64,000 nucleotides of DNA, taken from contig JADJOR010000011.1 in NCBI GenBank assembly GCA_016713665.1, positions 372,001-436,000 on the forward strand, written 5' to 3'. The DNA comes from Deltaproteobacteria bacterium. Its GTDB lineage: Bacteria; Myxococcota_A; UBA9160; UBA4427. Below are positions 1 to 7,567 of this stretch, one piece after another (positions within the stretch are counted from its first letter, which is position 1; each line of letters opens with the position of its first letter). Under the pieces are notes generated by a model, which saw only the letters and a list, made by a program, of their open reading frames with translations, was not told the origin of the DNA and ran no database searches. The translations under genes and the position numbers were made by a program.

Positions 1-42
1 TCCTACGACCGATCTCCTACGACCGATTTCCTACGCACGATC
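1..42. repeat. 14-bp tandem repeat, three copies, at window edge
   Basis: Three head-to-tail 14-bp units lie at 1-14, 15-28 and 29-42. The first two differ only at the last base and the third has one internal rearranged dinucleotide (TACGCACG for TACGACCG). The array may continue left of the window. It lies just downstream of the stop codon of the Rieske gene. Confidence 0.8.
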
Positions 43-86
43 CGTGCCGAAACAAAGCCCGGGCGAGCGAGCCCCCGCGAGCCCGC

Positions 87-1313
87 TCAATCCGACGCCC
101 TCCCCGTCCGCCGCGCGAGCTCCGCATGCATCCGTCGAAGCAGCGTCTCGCTCCTGCCGAGTACGAGGCGGAAGCCGGGCGGGGCATGCACGAGGCTCTG
201 CCAGGCCTCGCGCGCGATCCAGTAGTCCTCGTCGCCGACGATCGCGAGCACGGTGCGGTGCATCGCCGCGACCTGCTCCGCCGGTGCCGCGTCGGCCCCC
301 GGCCGGCGATAGGTCGTGGCGAGCGTGATCGCCTCGCCGACGGACTCGCCGGGAAAGAGCTGAAACATCGAGACGACCGGCGTCGCGCCGTCGAGGGCGT
401 GGGTGAACGCGAAGGTCGTGTTCGGAAACAGCGCGTGCACCGCCTGGTAGTGCATCTCCGGCCACTCGGATTCCGGTCGTTCGAGCAGCGCCTGATAGTC
501 GAGGCCGGCGCCGCTGTAGCGATGGTGGAGCCCGTAGTGGTCGAAGATCGCGACCTGCGGATACAGGTTGCGCGAGAGCGAATCGCGATGGAGAACCGCG
601 ACGTGGTAGACCTCGCAGAAGGTGTCGAGGGCGAGCTTCCAGTTCGAGGCGACCGGCAGCACGTCCTGCGCGACGCGCTCGAGGCGGCCGAGCTCGAGGG
701 CCGCGAAGAGCGGCGCTGCGGGGCCGAGGAAATCGACGACGTCGATCTCCGCCTCGACGCCGGGGCCGACCGGCCGGGCGCGCACGAAGATCATCCCGCC
801 CCACTCCCCCGCCGGCACCCGCACGAGCCCATGCCCCTCGCGGGCCAGCCCCTCGAAGGCCCGGGCGAAGGGCATGCCCTGGAGCCGCCCCTCGAGATCG
901 AAGCTCCAGGCATGGAACGGACAGACGAGGCGGCGCGCAGGCTCGCAGTCGTGGACCAGGCGCGAGCCGCGGTGGGGACAGAGATTGAGAAAGGCGCGGA
1001 CCTCTCCGGCCTCGCTGCGGACGACGAGGATCGGCGGCCCCGCCGCGTCGAAGAGGATCCGGTCGCCCGGGCGCGCGAGCTCGCCGGAGAAGCCGACGAG
1101 CAGCGGGACGTCGCGGAAGACGTGCTCGCGCTCGGCCTCGAGCCGGGCGGGGTCGGTGAAGGCACGGGCCTCGATCTCGCTCGGCTCGGGGTCGAGATCG
1201 CAGAGCGTGCCCGCGCGGATGTGCTCGACCAGCCGGCGCTGCATCGAGCGCCATTCCGCGGCGAGGTCCAGGGGCGGGGGCCCGACGGCCGAGGGCTCGC
1301 GCGAATGCGTCAT
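87..1313 (-). CDS. Rieske non-haem iron aromatic ring-hydroxylating oxygenase, alpha subunit
   Basis: This 408-residue protein is a Rieske-type oxygenase that would insert oxygen into an aromatic or other cyclic substrate in the cytoplasm, using electrons from a separate reductase. The N-terminal Rieske [2Fe-2S] site is complete: C112-P-H114 and C131-P-F-H134. The catalytic domain shows the mononuclear iron pattern DTFCEVYHVAVLH, with the two histidines five residues apart, and an acidic motif (DEDYW) near the C-terminus that would supply the carboxylate ligand. The start at 1313 is chosen because GGGGAGG (1325-1331) sits 11 nt upstream; an in-frame ATG at 1352 has no such site. No beta subunit or reductase gene is adjacent. 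Two LLM oxidoreductase genes lie upstream on the same strand. The substrate cannot be told from sequence. Confidence 0.92.
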   Translation of the reverse strand: MTHSREPSAVGPPPLDLAAEWRSMQRRLVEHIRAGTLCDLDPEPSEIEARAFTDPARLEAEREHVFRDVPLLVGFSGELARPGDRILFDAAGPPILVVRSEAGEVRAFLNLCPHRGSRLVHDCEPARRLVCPFHAWSFDLEGRLQGMPFARAFEGLAREGHGLVRVPAGEWGGMIFVRARPVGPGVEAEIDVVDFLGPAAPLFAALELGRLERVAQDVLPVASNWKLALDTFCEVYHVAVLHRDSLSRNLYPQVAIFDHYGLHHRYSGAGLDYQALLERPESEWPEMHYQAVHALFPNTTFAFTHALDGATPVVSMFQLFPGESVGEAITLATTYRRPGADAAPAEQVAAMHRTVLAIVGDEDYWIAREAWQSLVHAPPGFRLVLGRSETLLRRMHAELARRTGRASD

Positions 1314-1348
1314 GGACGGACGATCCTCCCCACGACAGCCGCTCGCCG

Positions 1349-2215
1349 TCATCCGCGGATGAAGCGTTCAGCGAAGGCGCCGATGCGGTCGATCTTCGCG
1401 CCGAGCGAGGCGCTGCTGCGATCGCCGTAGGGCCAGGCCGAGCCCATCGTCGCCGTGACGCCGCGCTTCGCGAGGCCTTCGTAGAGCGCCTCCGAGGGCT
1501 CGGCGTTCGGGATCACGAAGACCTCGAAATCGGCCTTCGCCTCGCCGGTCGCGTCGCGATGGCGCGCGAGCCTTCGCTGCAGGTCCTCGAGCAGCGCGTG
1601 GATCTCCGGCAGGTCGTAGTTCATGCCGAGCCAGCCTTCGTGGCGGACGGCGCGGGCGAGCGCCGCGGGGCTCTTGCCGCCGACCCAGATCGGGACCGGC
1701 GCGAGCGGCCGCGGCGAGATGCCCGAGGCGGCGAAGTCGAAGAACTTCCCGTGGTATTCGAAGGCGTCGTCGCTCCAGAAGCCGCGCAGGATCTCGAGCA
1801 TCTCGTCCATCCGCCGGCCGCGATCGCGGATGGGATGGCCGAGCATCGCGATCTCCTCTTCGAGCCAGCCGGCGCCGACGCCGAAGCGGAAGCGGCTCTG
1901 CGAGAGCCGGTCGAGGGTCGCGACCTGGCTCGCGACCGAGAAGGGCTCGCGCGCGGGCAGCACGTAGACGTAGGTCATGGCGAGGAAGCGCGTCGTCGAA
2001 GCGAGCACGCTGGCGGCCGTGACGAGCGGGTCCGGGAAGGGCGTGCGGTGGTCGAAGGGGGTCGGGCCGCCGGAGGGATGCTGCGAGCCGTAGGCGAGCG
2101 GGACGACGACGTGGTCCGCCAGCGCGATGCCCGTGAAGCCGGCGCGCTCGGCGGCGCGCGCGACCTCGATCGCCTGGTCGGGATCCTCGTCGATGTAGGA
2201 GAGCCAGTAGTCCAT
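1349..2215 (-). CDS. LLM-class (luciferase-like) F420-dependent oxidoreductase, Rv2161c-like
   Basis: This 288-residue TIM-barrel flavin/F420 oxidoreductase begins MDYWLSYIDEDPDQAIEVA and contains the family signature FRFGVGAGWLEEE followed by the RGRRMDEMLEILRGFW helix, typical of the Rv2161c/MSMEG_2906 branch of the luciferase-like family. Such enzymes move hydride or oxygen to small organic substrates; F420 as cofactor is inferred from the subfamily. Its ATG overlaps the stop of the upstream gene by one base (TGATG), so translation is probably coupled. It is followed 36 nt later by the Rieske gene, and the three genes probably form one transcription unit. A longer reading frame upstream of 2215 in the same phase is only the antisense shadow of other genes. 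Confidence 0.88.
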   Translation of the reverse strand: MDYWLSYIDEDPDQAIEVARAAERAGFTGIALADHVVVPLAYGSQHPSGGPTPFDHRTPFPDPLVTAASVLASTTRFLAMTYVYVLPAREPFSVASQVATLDRLSQSRFRFGVGAGWLEEEIAMLGHPIRDRGRRMDEMLEILRGFWSDDAFEYHGKFFDFAASGISPRPLAPVPIWVGGKSPAALARAVRHEGWLGMNYDLPEIHALLEDLQRRLARHRDATGEAKADFEVFVIPNAEPSEALYEGLAKRGVTATMGSAWPYGDRSSASLGAKIDRIGAFAERFIRG

Positions 2216-3105
2216 CAACTTCTCCGATTCAGAGGCGCCAGCGCCTCGAGCGACGGCCAGTGGGGCTCGCTCTTCGCCTCGGGATGCAGGGGATGGATGC
2301 AGACGTGGTCGGCGCCGGCGTCGACGTGCTCGCGCAGGCGGCGCTCGATCGCGTCCGCATCGCCCAGCGCGACCAGCGCCTCGATCAGGCGATCCGAGAG
2401 GCCGGGCTCGAAGTCGCTCGCGGCGAAGCCCTGGCGGATCAGGCTGTTGCGATAGTTCGGGAGCGAGAGTCCCATCGCGAGGGCGGGCGTCGCGCGGGCG
2501 ATGCCCCGGCCCTTCGCGAGGTCGGGCTCGAGGTGGACCTTGTGCTCGACGCAGAGCAGGCGTTCCGGGCCGAGGACGCGGCGCGCCTCCCGCGTGTGCG
2601 CCGGCGTGACCATGTAGGGATGGGCACCGTCGGCCTGCTCGCGGGCGAGCTCGAGCATCTTCGGCCCGAGGGCCGCGAGCAGGAGCTTCGGCCGCTCCGC
2701 CGGCTGGACCGCGCCGAAGCCCGCCGCCGCATAGCGCGCGAGGAAGGCCCTCATGGCGGCGAGCGGCGGGCCGTAGTGATGGCCCCGGATGTCTTCGACG
2801 AGCAGTTGGTGGGAGACGCCGATGCCGAGCAGGAAGCGGCCGCCCGATTGCTCGGCGAGGGTGTACTGGGCGGCCTTCATCGCCATCGCGTCGCGGGCGT
2901 AGATGTTGGCGATGCCCGTCGCGACGACGAGGGTGTCGGTATGGTCGAGGATGCGCGCGGCGGTGACGAAGGGATCGCGACCGCCGGCCTCGGGCAGCCA
3001 GAGCGCCGAGTAGCCCAGGGCCTCGAGCCGGCGCGCGAAGGCGACGACCTCCCGGCTCGTGAGCCCGTCGGGATAGAAGAAGACGCCTCGCCCACCGATC
3101 CGCAT
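2215..3105 (-). CDS. LLM-class F420-dependent oxidoreductase, MSMEG_4141-like
   Basis: This 296-residue protein is a second luciferase-like oxidoreductase, clearly different from its downstream partner. The sequence ALGYSALWLPEAGGRDPF and the segment AAQYTLAEQSGGRFLLGIG fit the MSMEG_4141-like branch, known for F420 use. The start is supported by a purine-rich stretch GGGGGAGGCGAGGGG directly upstream. It is the first gene of the three-gene minus-strand group LLM-LLM-Rieske, and its TGA overlaps the next ATG. Two different LLM enzymes coupled to a ring-hydroxylating oxygenase suggest successive redox steps on one substrate; that is inference. A divergent sulfotransferase starts 162 bp away. 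Confidence 0.87.
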   Translation of the reverse strand: MRIGGRGVFFYPDGLTSREVVAFARRLEALGYSALWLPEAGGRDPFVTAARILDHTDTLVVATGIANIYARDAMAMKAAQYTLAEQSGGRFLLGIGVSHQLLVEDIRGHHYGPPLAAMRAFLARYAAAGFGAVQPAERPKLLLAALGPKMLELAREQADGAHPYMVTPAHTREARRVLGPERLLCVEHKVHLEPDLAKGRGIARATPALAMGLSLPNYRNSLIRQGFAASDFEPGLSDRLIEALVALGDADAIERRLREHVDAGADHVCIHPLHPEAKSEPHWPSLEALAPLNRRS

Positions 3106-3267
3106 CGCCCCTCGCCTCCCCCTCGCCCGGATTCACCGGCGTCCCGCGCCGACGCGATCCGCACAGCTTGTGAAGCCCCGTCCCTCGCGTCAACCCGCCG
3201 GCGCGCAGCCGCCCTCTCGAGCGGTATCGTCCCCGCGACGAGCGAGCGCTCGCGGGAGGCGACGGCC

Positions 3268-4578
3268 ATGGCGGATCGGAAGACAGATGCGAAGACGGAC
3301 CCGATGACGGACCCGAAGAAGGCGTTCGACCGCCGCGAGCGCTGGCAGCCGGCGCCGCGCCCCGAATGGGTCGCGCGCATCAACGCCGAGGGCGAGCTCT
3401 TCGACAAGAGGTCGATCGTTCCCCTCGACGAGAACTCGCTGCTCGCCGCGGCGCGCGAGAACACCGGCCTCTCCGACTTCGGCGACGACGGCTGGATCGA
3501 GCATTTCCGCGTCCTGATCCGCGCCATCGAGGAGGAGGCCCGGCTCAACCTGATGGGCCGCATCCTGACGCGCATCGACTTCGTCTCCTATCTCGAGACG
3601 CGCCTGCGCATCCAGGACGCCTATCGCCGCCATCCCGAGATCGAAGACGAGGTCATCCACGAGCCCGTCATGATCCTGGGCCACGGCCGGACGGGCACGA
3701 CCATCCTCCACGAGGTCCTCTCGACGGACCCCCGCTTCCGCATCGTGAAGCGCTGGGAGGCGATGTTCCCCTGCCCGCCGCCCGAGGAGAAGACCTACCT
3801 CTCCGACCCGCGCATCGCCGTCGCCGACGCGCGCATCAAGGTCTTCGACCGCGTCACGCCCGAGTGGACCGCGATGCACGCCTTCGGCGGCGAGCTCCCG
3901 GTCGAGTGCGCCGAGTATCTCTACGCCTGCTTCCTCTCGAACGTCTTCGTCTTCTCGTTCCAGATCCCGAGCTATGCCGAGCATCTCGCGAAGCAGGACG
4001 TCGGCTACACGATCCGCTGGCACCAGCGCTTCCTGAAGCTGCTCCAGTGGAAGTTCAAGCGGAAGCACTGGCTGCTCAAGAACCCGCTCTGGATCGACGA
4101 GATCCCGCGCGTCCTCGAGACCTACCCCGACGCCAAGATCGTGCTCACCCATCGCGACCCGATCACCGTCGGCGACTCCTTCGTCAACGTGATGGGCACG
4201 ATCTTCTGGTGGCGCACCGACGATCCCTGGGGCGGCGGCATGCTCGACGCCCTCGTGATGGCCGACGGCCGCGCCGCGACGCAGCAGAACCTGATGCGCT
4301 GGATGGAGGACGGGACGCTGCGCCCGGGCTTCGTCTCGAACGTCCTCTACGCCGACTTCATGCGCGACCCCGTCGACACGACCCGCCGGATGTACGCCGA
4401 CCTGCGCCTGCCCTGGGACGAGAGCATCGGCCGCCGCGTGCGCGACTATCTCGACGCCAAACCCAAGGGCAGCCACGGCAAATTCGAGTACGCGAAGGCG
4501 GACGCCGTGCAGATCGCCCACGAGCGACGGCAGTTCCAGGCGTACCAGGACTACTTCGGGGTGCCGAACGAAGTCTGA
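3268..4578 (+). CDS. Sulfotransferase family protein (Sulfotransfer_3-like)
   Basis: This 436-residue protein would transfer sulfate from PAPS to a hydroxyl or amine acceptor. The 5'-phosphosulfate-binding loop is clear as MILGHGRTGTTILHEVL, and a second nucleotide-contact region is seen at KIVLTHRDPITVGDSF. The N-terminal 120 residues, before the loop, form a helical region shared with the third sulfotransferase here (35490-36715), including the pattern ENTGLSDFGDDGW. The start at 3268 is set by GGGAGG eight bases upstream; the MADRKTDAKTDPMTDPKK leader is low in complexity. It is transcribed away from the LLM-LLM-Rieske group; a TATCGT box at 3225-3230 may be its -10 element. Acceptor substrate unknown. 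Confidence 0.88.
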   Translation: MADRKTDAKTDPMTDPKKAFDRRERWQPAPRPEWVARINAEGELFDKRSIVPLDENSLLAAARENTGLSDFGDDGWIEHFRVLIRAIEEEARLNLMGRILTRIDFVSYLETRLRIQDAYRRHPEIEDEVIHEPVMILGHGRTGTTILHEVLSTDPRFRIVKRWEAMFPCPPPEEKTYLSDPRIAVADARIKVFDRVTPEWTAMHAFGGELPVECAEYLYACFLSNVFVFSFQIPSYAEHLAKQDVGYTIRWHQRFLKLLQWKFKRKHWLLKNPLWIDEIPRVLETYPDAKIVLTHRDPITVGDSFVNVMGTIFWWRTDDPWGGGMLDALVMADGRAATQQNLMRWMEDGTLRPGFVSNVLYADFMRDPVDTTRRMYADLRLPWDESIGRRVRDYLDAKPKGSHGKFEYAKADAVQIAHERRQFQAYQDYFGVPNEV

Positions 4579-4686
4579 TCGCGCGGGTCCCGCGTGGGAC
4601 TAACACGTCGAGACCGGCGCGGCACTCGGGGCGCGCATGGGTCGGCGACCGGGTTGCTCGGCCCCCCGTCGGAGGGGCACAACGTC

Positions 4687-4834
4687 GCGTCCGGCGTGGC
4701 GCGGGTCGGCGCGAATGGCTCGCCCTTGGCACGGGCGTGGTGGATTCTCGGCGTTCGTCGACGCTGCGACCGGCTGGATGGGGCGGGCTTCAGGCTGCGC
4801 TTTACTTCGCGCCGACCCACACCACGCCGGACGC
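4687..4834 (+). repeat. Palindromic repeat element, copy A (terminal inverted repeats about 29 bp)
   Basis: The ends 4687-4715 and 4806-4834 are inverted repeats: reading inwards, GCGTCCGGCGTGG then two mismatches then GGGTCGGCGCGAA, with 13 perfect inner bases. The 90-bp core starts TGGCTCG and ends GCTGCGCTTTAC. A related core, in the opposite orientation, is in copy B. Size and structure are like a MITE or a REP/BIME-type element; no transposase or RAYT gene is visible nearby. Confidence 0.75.
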
Positions 4835-5113
4835 TCGGCTCTGCGTACAACCGGGAGGCGAGCGCCTCGGTCGTCTCCCTGAGCTCGACGACGGCTCGGC
4901 GATCTCCCCGCATTGCACCAGAACGAAATCGGACGCAGGGGGAGTCGGTGGGGTCCGTGGCCATCCCGCCAGCGGAGGCTCCATCATTCTCGACATTCAA
5001 GACGAGATCCGAGCGCGACAGCTCGTACTCGACCTCGAATCGATTCAGCGACCCGCATCGCACGCCCGACCGACTCGCCCCCCCCGTCTCTGAGCCGGCC
5101 TACTCGAATGCGA

Positions 5114-5258
5114 GCGACCGGCGCGGTGCTCGGGGCGCGAAGTAAAGCGCAGACGAAGCCCGCTCCACCAAGTTGGTCGCAAGATCCAAGGATGTCGAGA
5201 AGCGAAGACGGCCGTGCCGAGGTCGAGCCATTCGCGCCCCGAGCGCCGCGTCGGTCGC
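5114..5258 (-). repeat. Palindromic repeat element, copy B (terminal inverted repeats about 28 bp)
   Basis: The ends 5114-5141 and 5231-5258 are inverted repeats with 26 of 28 matches and 14 perfect inner bases (GCTCGGGGCGCGAA). Read on the minus strand the core matches copy A over most of its length, including CGCGAATGGCTCG at one end and GCGCTTTACTTCGCGCC at the other. The outer arm sequence differs from copy A, but each copy still pairs with itself. Confidence 0.75.
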
Positions 5259-5301
5259 GCCTTGTGAGAACTCCGACTCCGGAAACGAGTGACCGACTCG
5301 C

Positions 5302-6315
5302 TCAGCGCCCGACGAGCCTCATGGCCTCGGCACACGCCGCCTCGAGCCGTCCCAACTCGTCTGCCGGCAGTTCGGGGGCTCGCTGCTTCGGCATGCCATG
5401 CGAGAGCGCCGCCGCCCGCTCGATCCAGGCGCCCGGGCCCGTGCCGTCGTCGCGCGGGAGGTCGAGGAACTCGGTGATCCGACTCAAGACCTCGACGGGC
5501 TTCGTCACGAGCTCCTCGAAGCGCACGTCGAGGAAGACTTCGGGGGGAAGCTTGCGGCGCGCCTTTTCGCCGCTCTTGATCTGGTCGGCCCAGTACTGGC
5601 CGTAGAGCTCGATCGGCGACCGCGTCGCGAGCAGGCGATCGATCGCGGCCCCGTCCTCGCGCTCGAGGCGGTGGAGCGCCTCGTGGGTGTACTCGATCTC
5701 GCCGGCGAGGCCGTTCATGACGGCGACGGCGACGCGCAGGACCGCATACTCCCGCATCGAGAGCGCGGCCTCGAGGCCGTCGCGGTGGATGTGGACGAAG
5801 CGGGCCTCGGGGAAGAAGCGCACGAGATCGCCGAGATAGTCGATCGACGTTCCGGACCGCTCGATCCAGCAGGTCCGGCCCGAGCGCTCGGCGAGCCAGT
5901 CGAAGAGATCGCGGTAGTGCTTCGAGAGAGGCTGGGCCGGCGTCGCTTCGACGCGGGCGAGGATCTCGTCGAAGAGCGCGTCCGGATCGTCGCTGATGCG
6001 GGGGATCGCGATGCCGAGGGCCCAGGGGATCGGATCGCCGAGCCGGTAGCGGAAACCCGGCTCGCCGAAGGGATAGACGACCTCGGGGACCTCCCCGCCG
6101 CGCTTCATCACCATCGTCAGCATCGGATGATCGAGGCGCAGATGGTGGGCGAGCTCGGGGCCGGGGACGGGGCGGTCGGTGAAGCGGAACGAGGTATCGA
6201 GGCCCGAGAAGAGCTCGAAGACGTTCAGGATCTTCGCGTTCGTCGCGAGCATCCGGGAGAGCAGCGTCGAGCCGCAGCGGCCGGTGCCGACGACGAAGCG
6301 GGCGGGGGCGCCCAT
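5302..6315 (-). CDS. Sulfotransferase family protein, coupled to DUF1214
   Basis: This 337-residue protein starts almost directly with the PAPS-binding loop, FVVGTGRCGSTLLSRML at residues 6-22, so it lacks the long N-terminal domain of the other two sulfotransferases in the window. A second conserved segment, FFPEARFVHIHRDGLEAAL, fits the 3'-phosphate-binding region. Its ATG overlaps the stop of the upstream DUF1214 gene by one base (TGATG), so the two products are probably made together. Family knowledge supports sulfate transfer from PAPS; the acceptor is unknown. A longer reading frame that continues upstream to 7872 in the same phase is an artefact of codon bias on the opposite side of the DUF1214 gene. 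Confidence 0.87.
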   Translation of the reverse strand: MGAPARFVVGTGRCGSTLLSRMLATNAKILNVFELFSGLDTSFRFTDRPVPGPELAHHLRLDHPMLTMVMKRGGEVPEVVYPFGEPGFRYRLGDPIPWALGIAIPRISDDPDALFDEILARVEATPAQPLSKHYRDLFDWLAERSGRTCWIERSGTSIDYLGDLVRFFPEARFVHIHRDGLEAALSMREYAVLRVAVAVMNGLAGEIEYTHEALHRLEREDGAAIDRLLATRSPIELYGQYWADQIKSGEKARRKLPPEVFLDVRFEELVTKPVEVLSRITEFLDLPRDDGTGPGAWIERAAALSHGMPKQRAPELPADELGRLEAACAEAMRLVGR

Positions 6316-7436
6316 CACAGGCTCCGCCACGGCACGAGCTCGCAGCGGATCTCGGGGATCGGATCGATCGGGCGCGACCAGCGGAAGACCATCGTGCCTT
6401 CGCGGTGGCCCTTGGGATCGAGCCAGTTCGGGATGCCGGCGGAGGCCGGGGGCTTCGAATGGGCGAGCACGAGTCGGACCGTGCCATCGCGGTCGGCGAC
6501 GGCGGTCCCGGAGTTGAGATGGGTGGTCGGATCGCCGTAGCCGATCGTCTCGTACCAGTAGTTCGACAGCCCGAGGCTCCAGTAGGCGGCGCGGCCCGGC
6601 CGGAACTCGATCCGCAGCGCCGCGTCGGGCTCGACGTCGAAATAGCCGCAGGAGAAGTGGTGGCCGGAGGGGGGCGCGATGTCGGTGCGCGCGTCGGCCT
6701 CGACCTGGGGCAGGAAGCGGTTCACGACGTTCCCGGCCCAGTAGTCGGAGATCCCGGCCCAGAGCATCGGATTGCGCTCGGCGAAGGCCGCCGTGCCGAG
6801 CAGCGCGTCGCGGATCGCCTCGGGCGCGACGGGGGGTCGACCGGGGACTCCGCCCACGCGCTCGAGCGCGAAGCGGCCCGCCGTCCGTCGGCTCCAGTCT
6901 GCGGCGTATTGCCGGATCATCACGTAGCGCGTCTGCTCGTCCGTCCGGATCCAGTTGCCGGGATGCGGATCGGGGCCGAGGACGATCTCGACGCCGCCGT
7001 CGGGTCCGACCTCGAGCGTCTGCTCCGTGATCGAGGCGATCAGATGACTCGGCTCGTGCATGCCGTGCTTGCCGGTGTAGGTCCCGATCTCGAAGAGCGG
7101 CGCCTCGCCGCGGGTGCCCCGGATGCGATGGGTCGCGCGGCCGTCGATCAGGGCGTGGAGGTAGCGGGCATCCGAGGTGATGCCCTCGTATTGAAGCAGC
7201 CGTCCGACCATCGGCACGAGCTGCGGATGGTCGAGATCGGCGAGCTCGAAGTGGTTCTCGAATCCGACGCGCACCATCCGCATCAGGAAGCGGTAGCCCT
7301 CCGCCAGCGTCTGGGGATCGCTCGGCGTCTCCGGCCGGCGCAGCACATCGCCCGCGCGCTTCAACGCTTCGCAGAACTCGTCCCAGAGCAGCCCCGGATC
7401 CGGCTCGACCGCGTCCCCGACCAACTCGTTCGACAT
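6315..7436 (-). CDS. DUF1214 domain-containing protein
   Basis: This 373-residue protein carries the DUF1214 domain in its C-terminal half (around ALRIEFRPGRAAYWSLGLS and the downstream YWYETIGYGD segment). No catalytic role is established for the family, which in actinobacteria and proteobacteria often sits near lipid, steroid and sulfotransferase genes. A paralogue is at 20231-21460. No signal peptide is visible, so it is probably cytoplasmic. The start is supported by GAGGAGAAC just before the ATG. A TAGTGT box (7506-7511 on the minus strand) 69 nt upstream is a possible -10 element. It forms a two-gene unit with the following sulfotransferase and is divergent from the RND efflux genes. 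Confidence 0.82.
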   Translation of the reverse strand: MSNELVGDAVEPDPGLLWDEFCEALKRAGDVLRRPETPSDPQTLAEGYRFLMRMVRVGFENHFELADLDHPQLVPMVGRLLQYEGITSDARYLHALIDGRATHRIRGTRGEAPLFEIGTYTGKHGMHEPSHLIASITEQTLEVGPDGGVEIVLGPDPHPGNWIRTDEQTRYVMIRQYAADWSRRTAGRFALERVGGVPGRPPVAPEAIRDALLGTAAFAERNPMLWAGISDYWAGNVVNRFLPQVEADARTDIAPPSGHHFSCGYFDVEPDAALRIEFRPGRAAYWSLGLSNYWYETIGYGDPTTHLNSGTAVADRDGTVRLVLAHSKPPASAGIPNWLDPKGHREGTMVFRWSRPIDPIPEIRCELVPWRSL

Positions 7437-7552
7437 GTTCTCCTCGCCACTCTCGTCGCCGTTCCCCTCGCCGATCTGGAGCGCCCCTGCGACCCCGTCC
7501 CGGAAACACTAGCCCCGATGGGGCGCGGGCTGCCGATCGCGTTCGAGGTTGA

Positions 7553-7558
7553 TAGCTT
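7553..7558 (+). promoter_or_regulatory. Putative -10 box (TAGCTT) of a leaderless promoter
   Basis: TAGCTT ends nine bases before the ATG of the RND adaptor gene at 7568, where no Shine-Dalgarno is present. The spacing would put the transcription start at or very near the start codon. No convincing -35 box. Confidence 0.4.
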
Positions 7559-7567
7559 CCCTCTTCC

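Larger units (their letters stand above)
4579..5301. other. 723-bp intergenic region holding two inverted palindromic repeat elements
   Basis: No credible gene is seen: open frames here are short, use codons unlike their neighbours and match nothing recognisable. The stretch lies between the 3' ends of two convergent sulfotransferase genes and is occupied mainly by two related elements with terminal inverted repeats (separate entries at 4687-4834 and 5114-5258) in opposite orientation. The remaining roughly 280 bases between them show nothing I can name. Confidence 0.7.

Noticed and set aside
4551..5145. Small open frames in the gap between the two sulfotransferase genes
   Set aside because: Several overlap in all frames, none has a ribosome site with a recognisable product, and similar peptides in two places come from the palindromic repeat elements.
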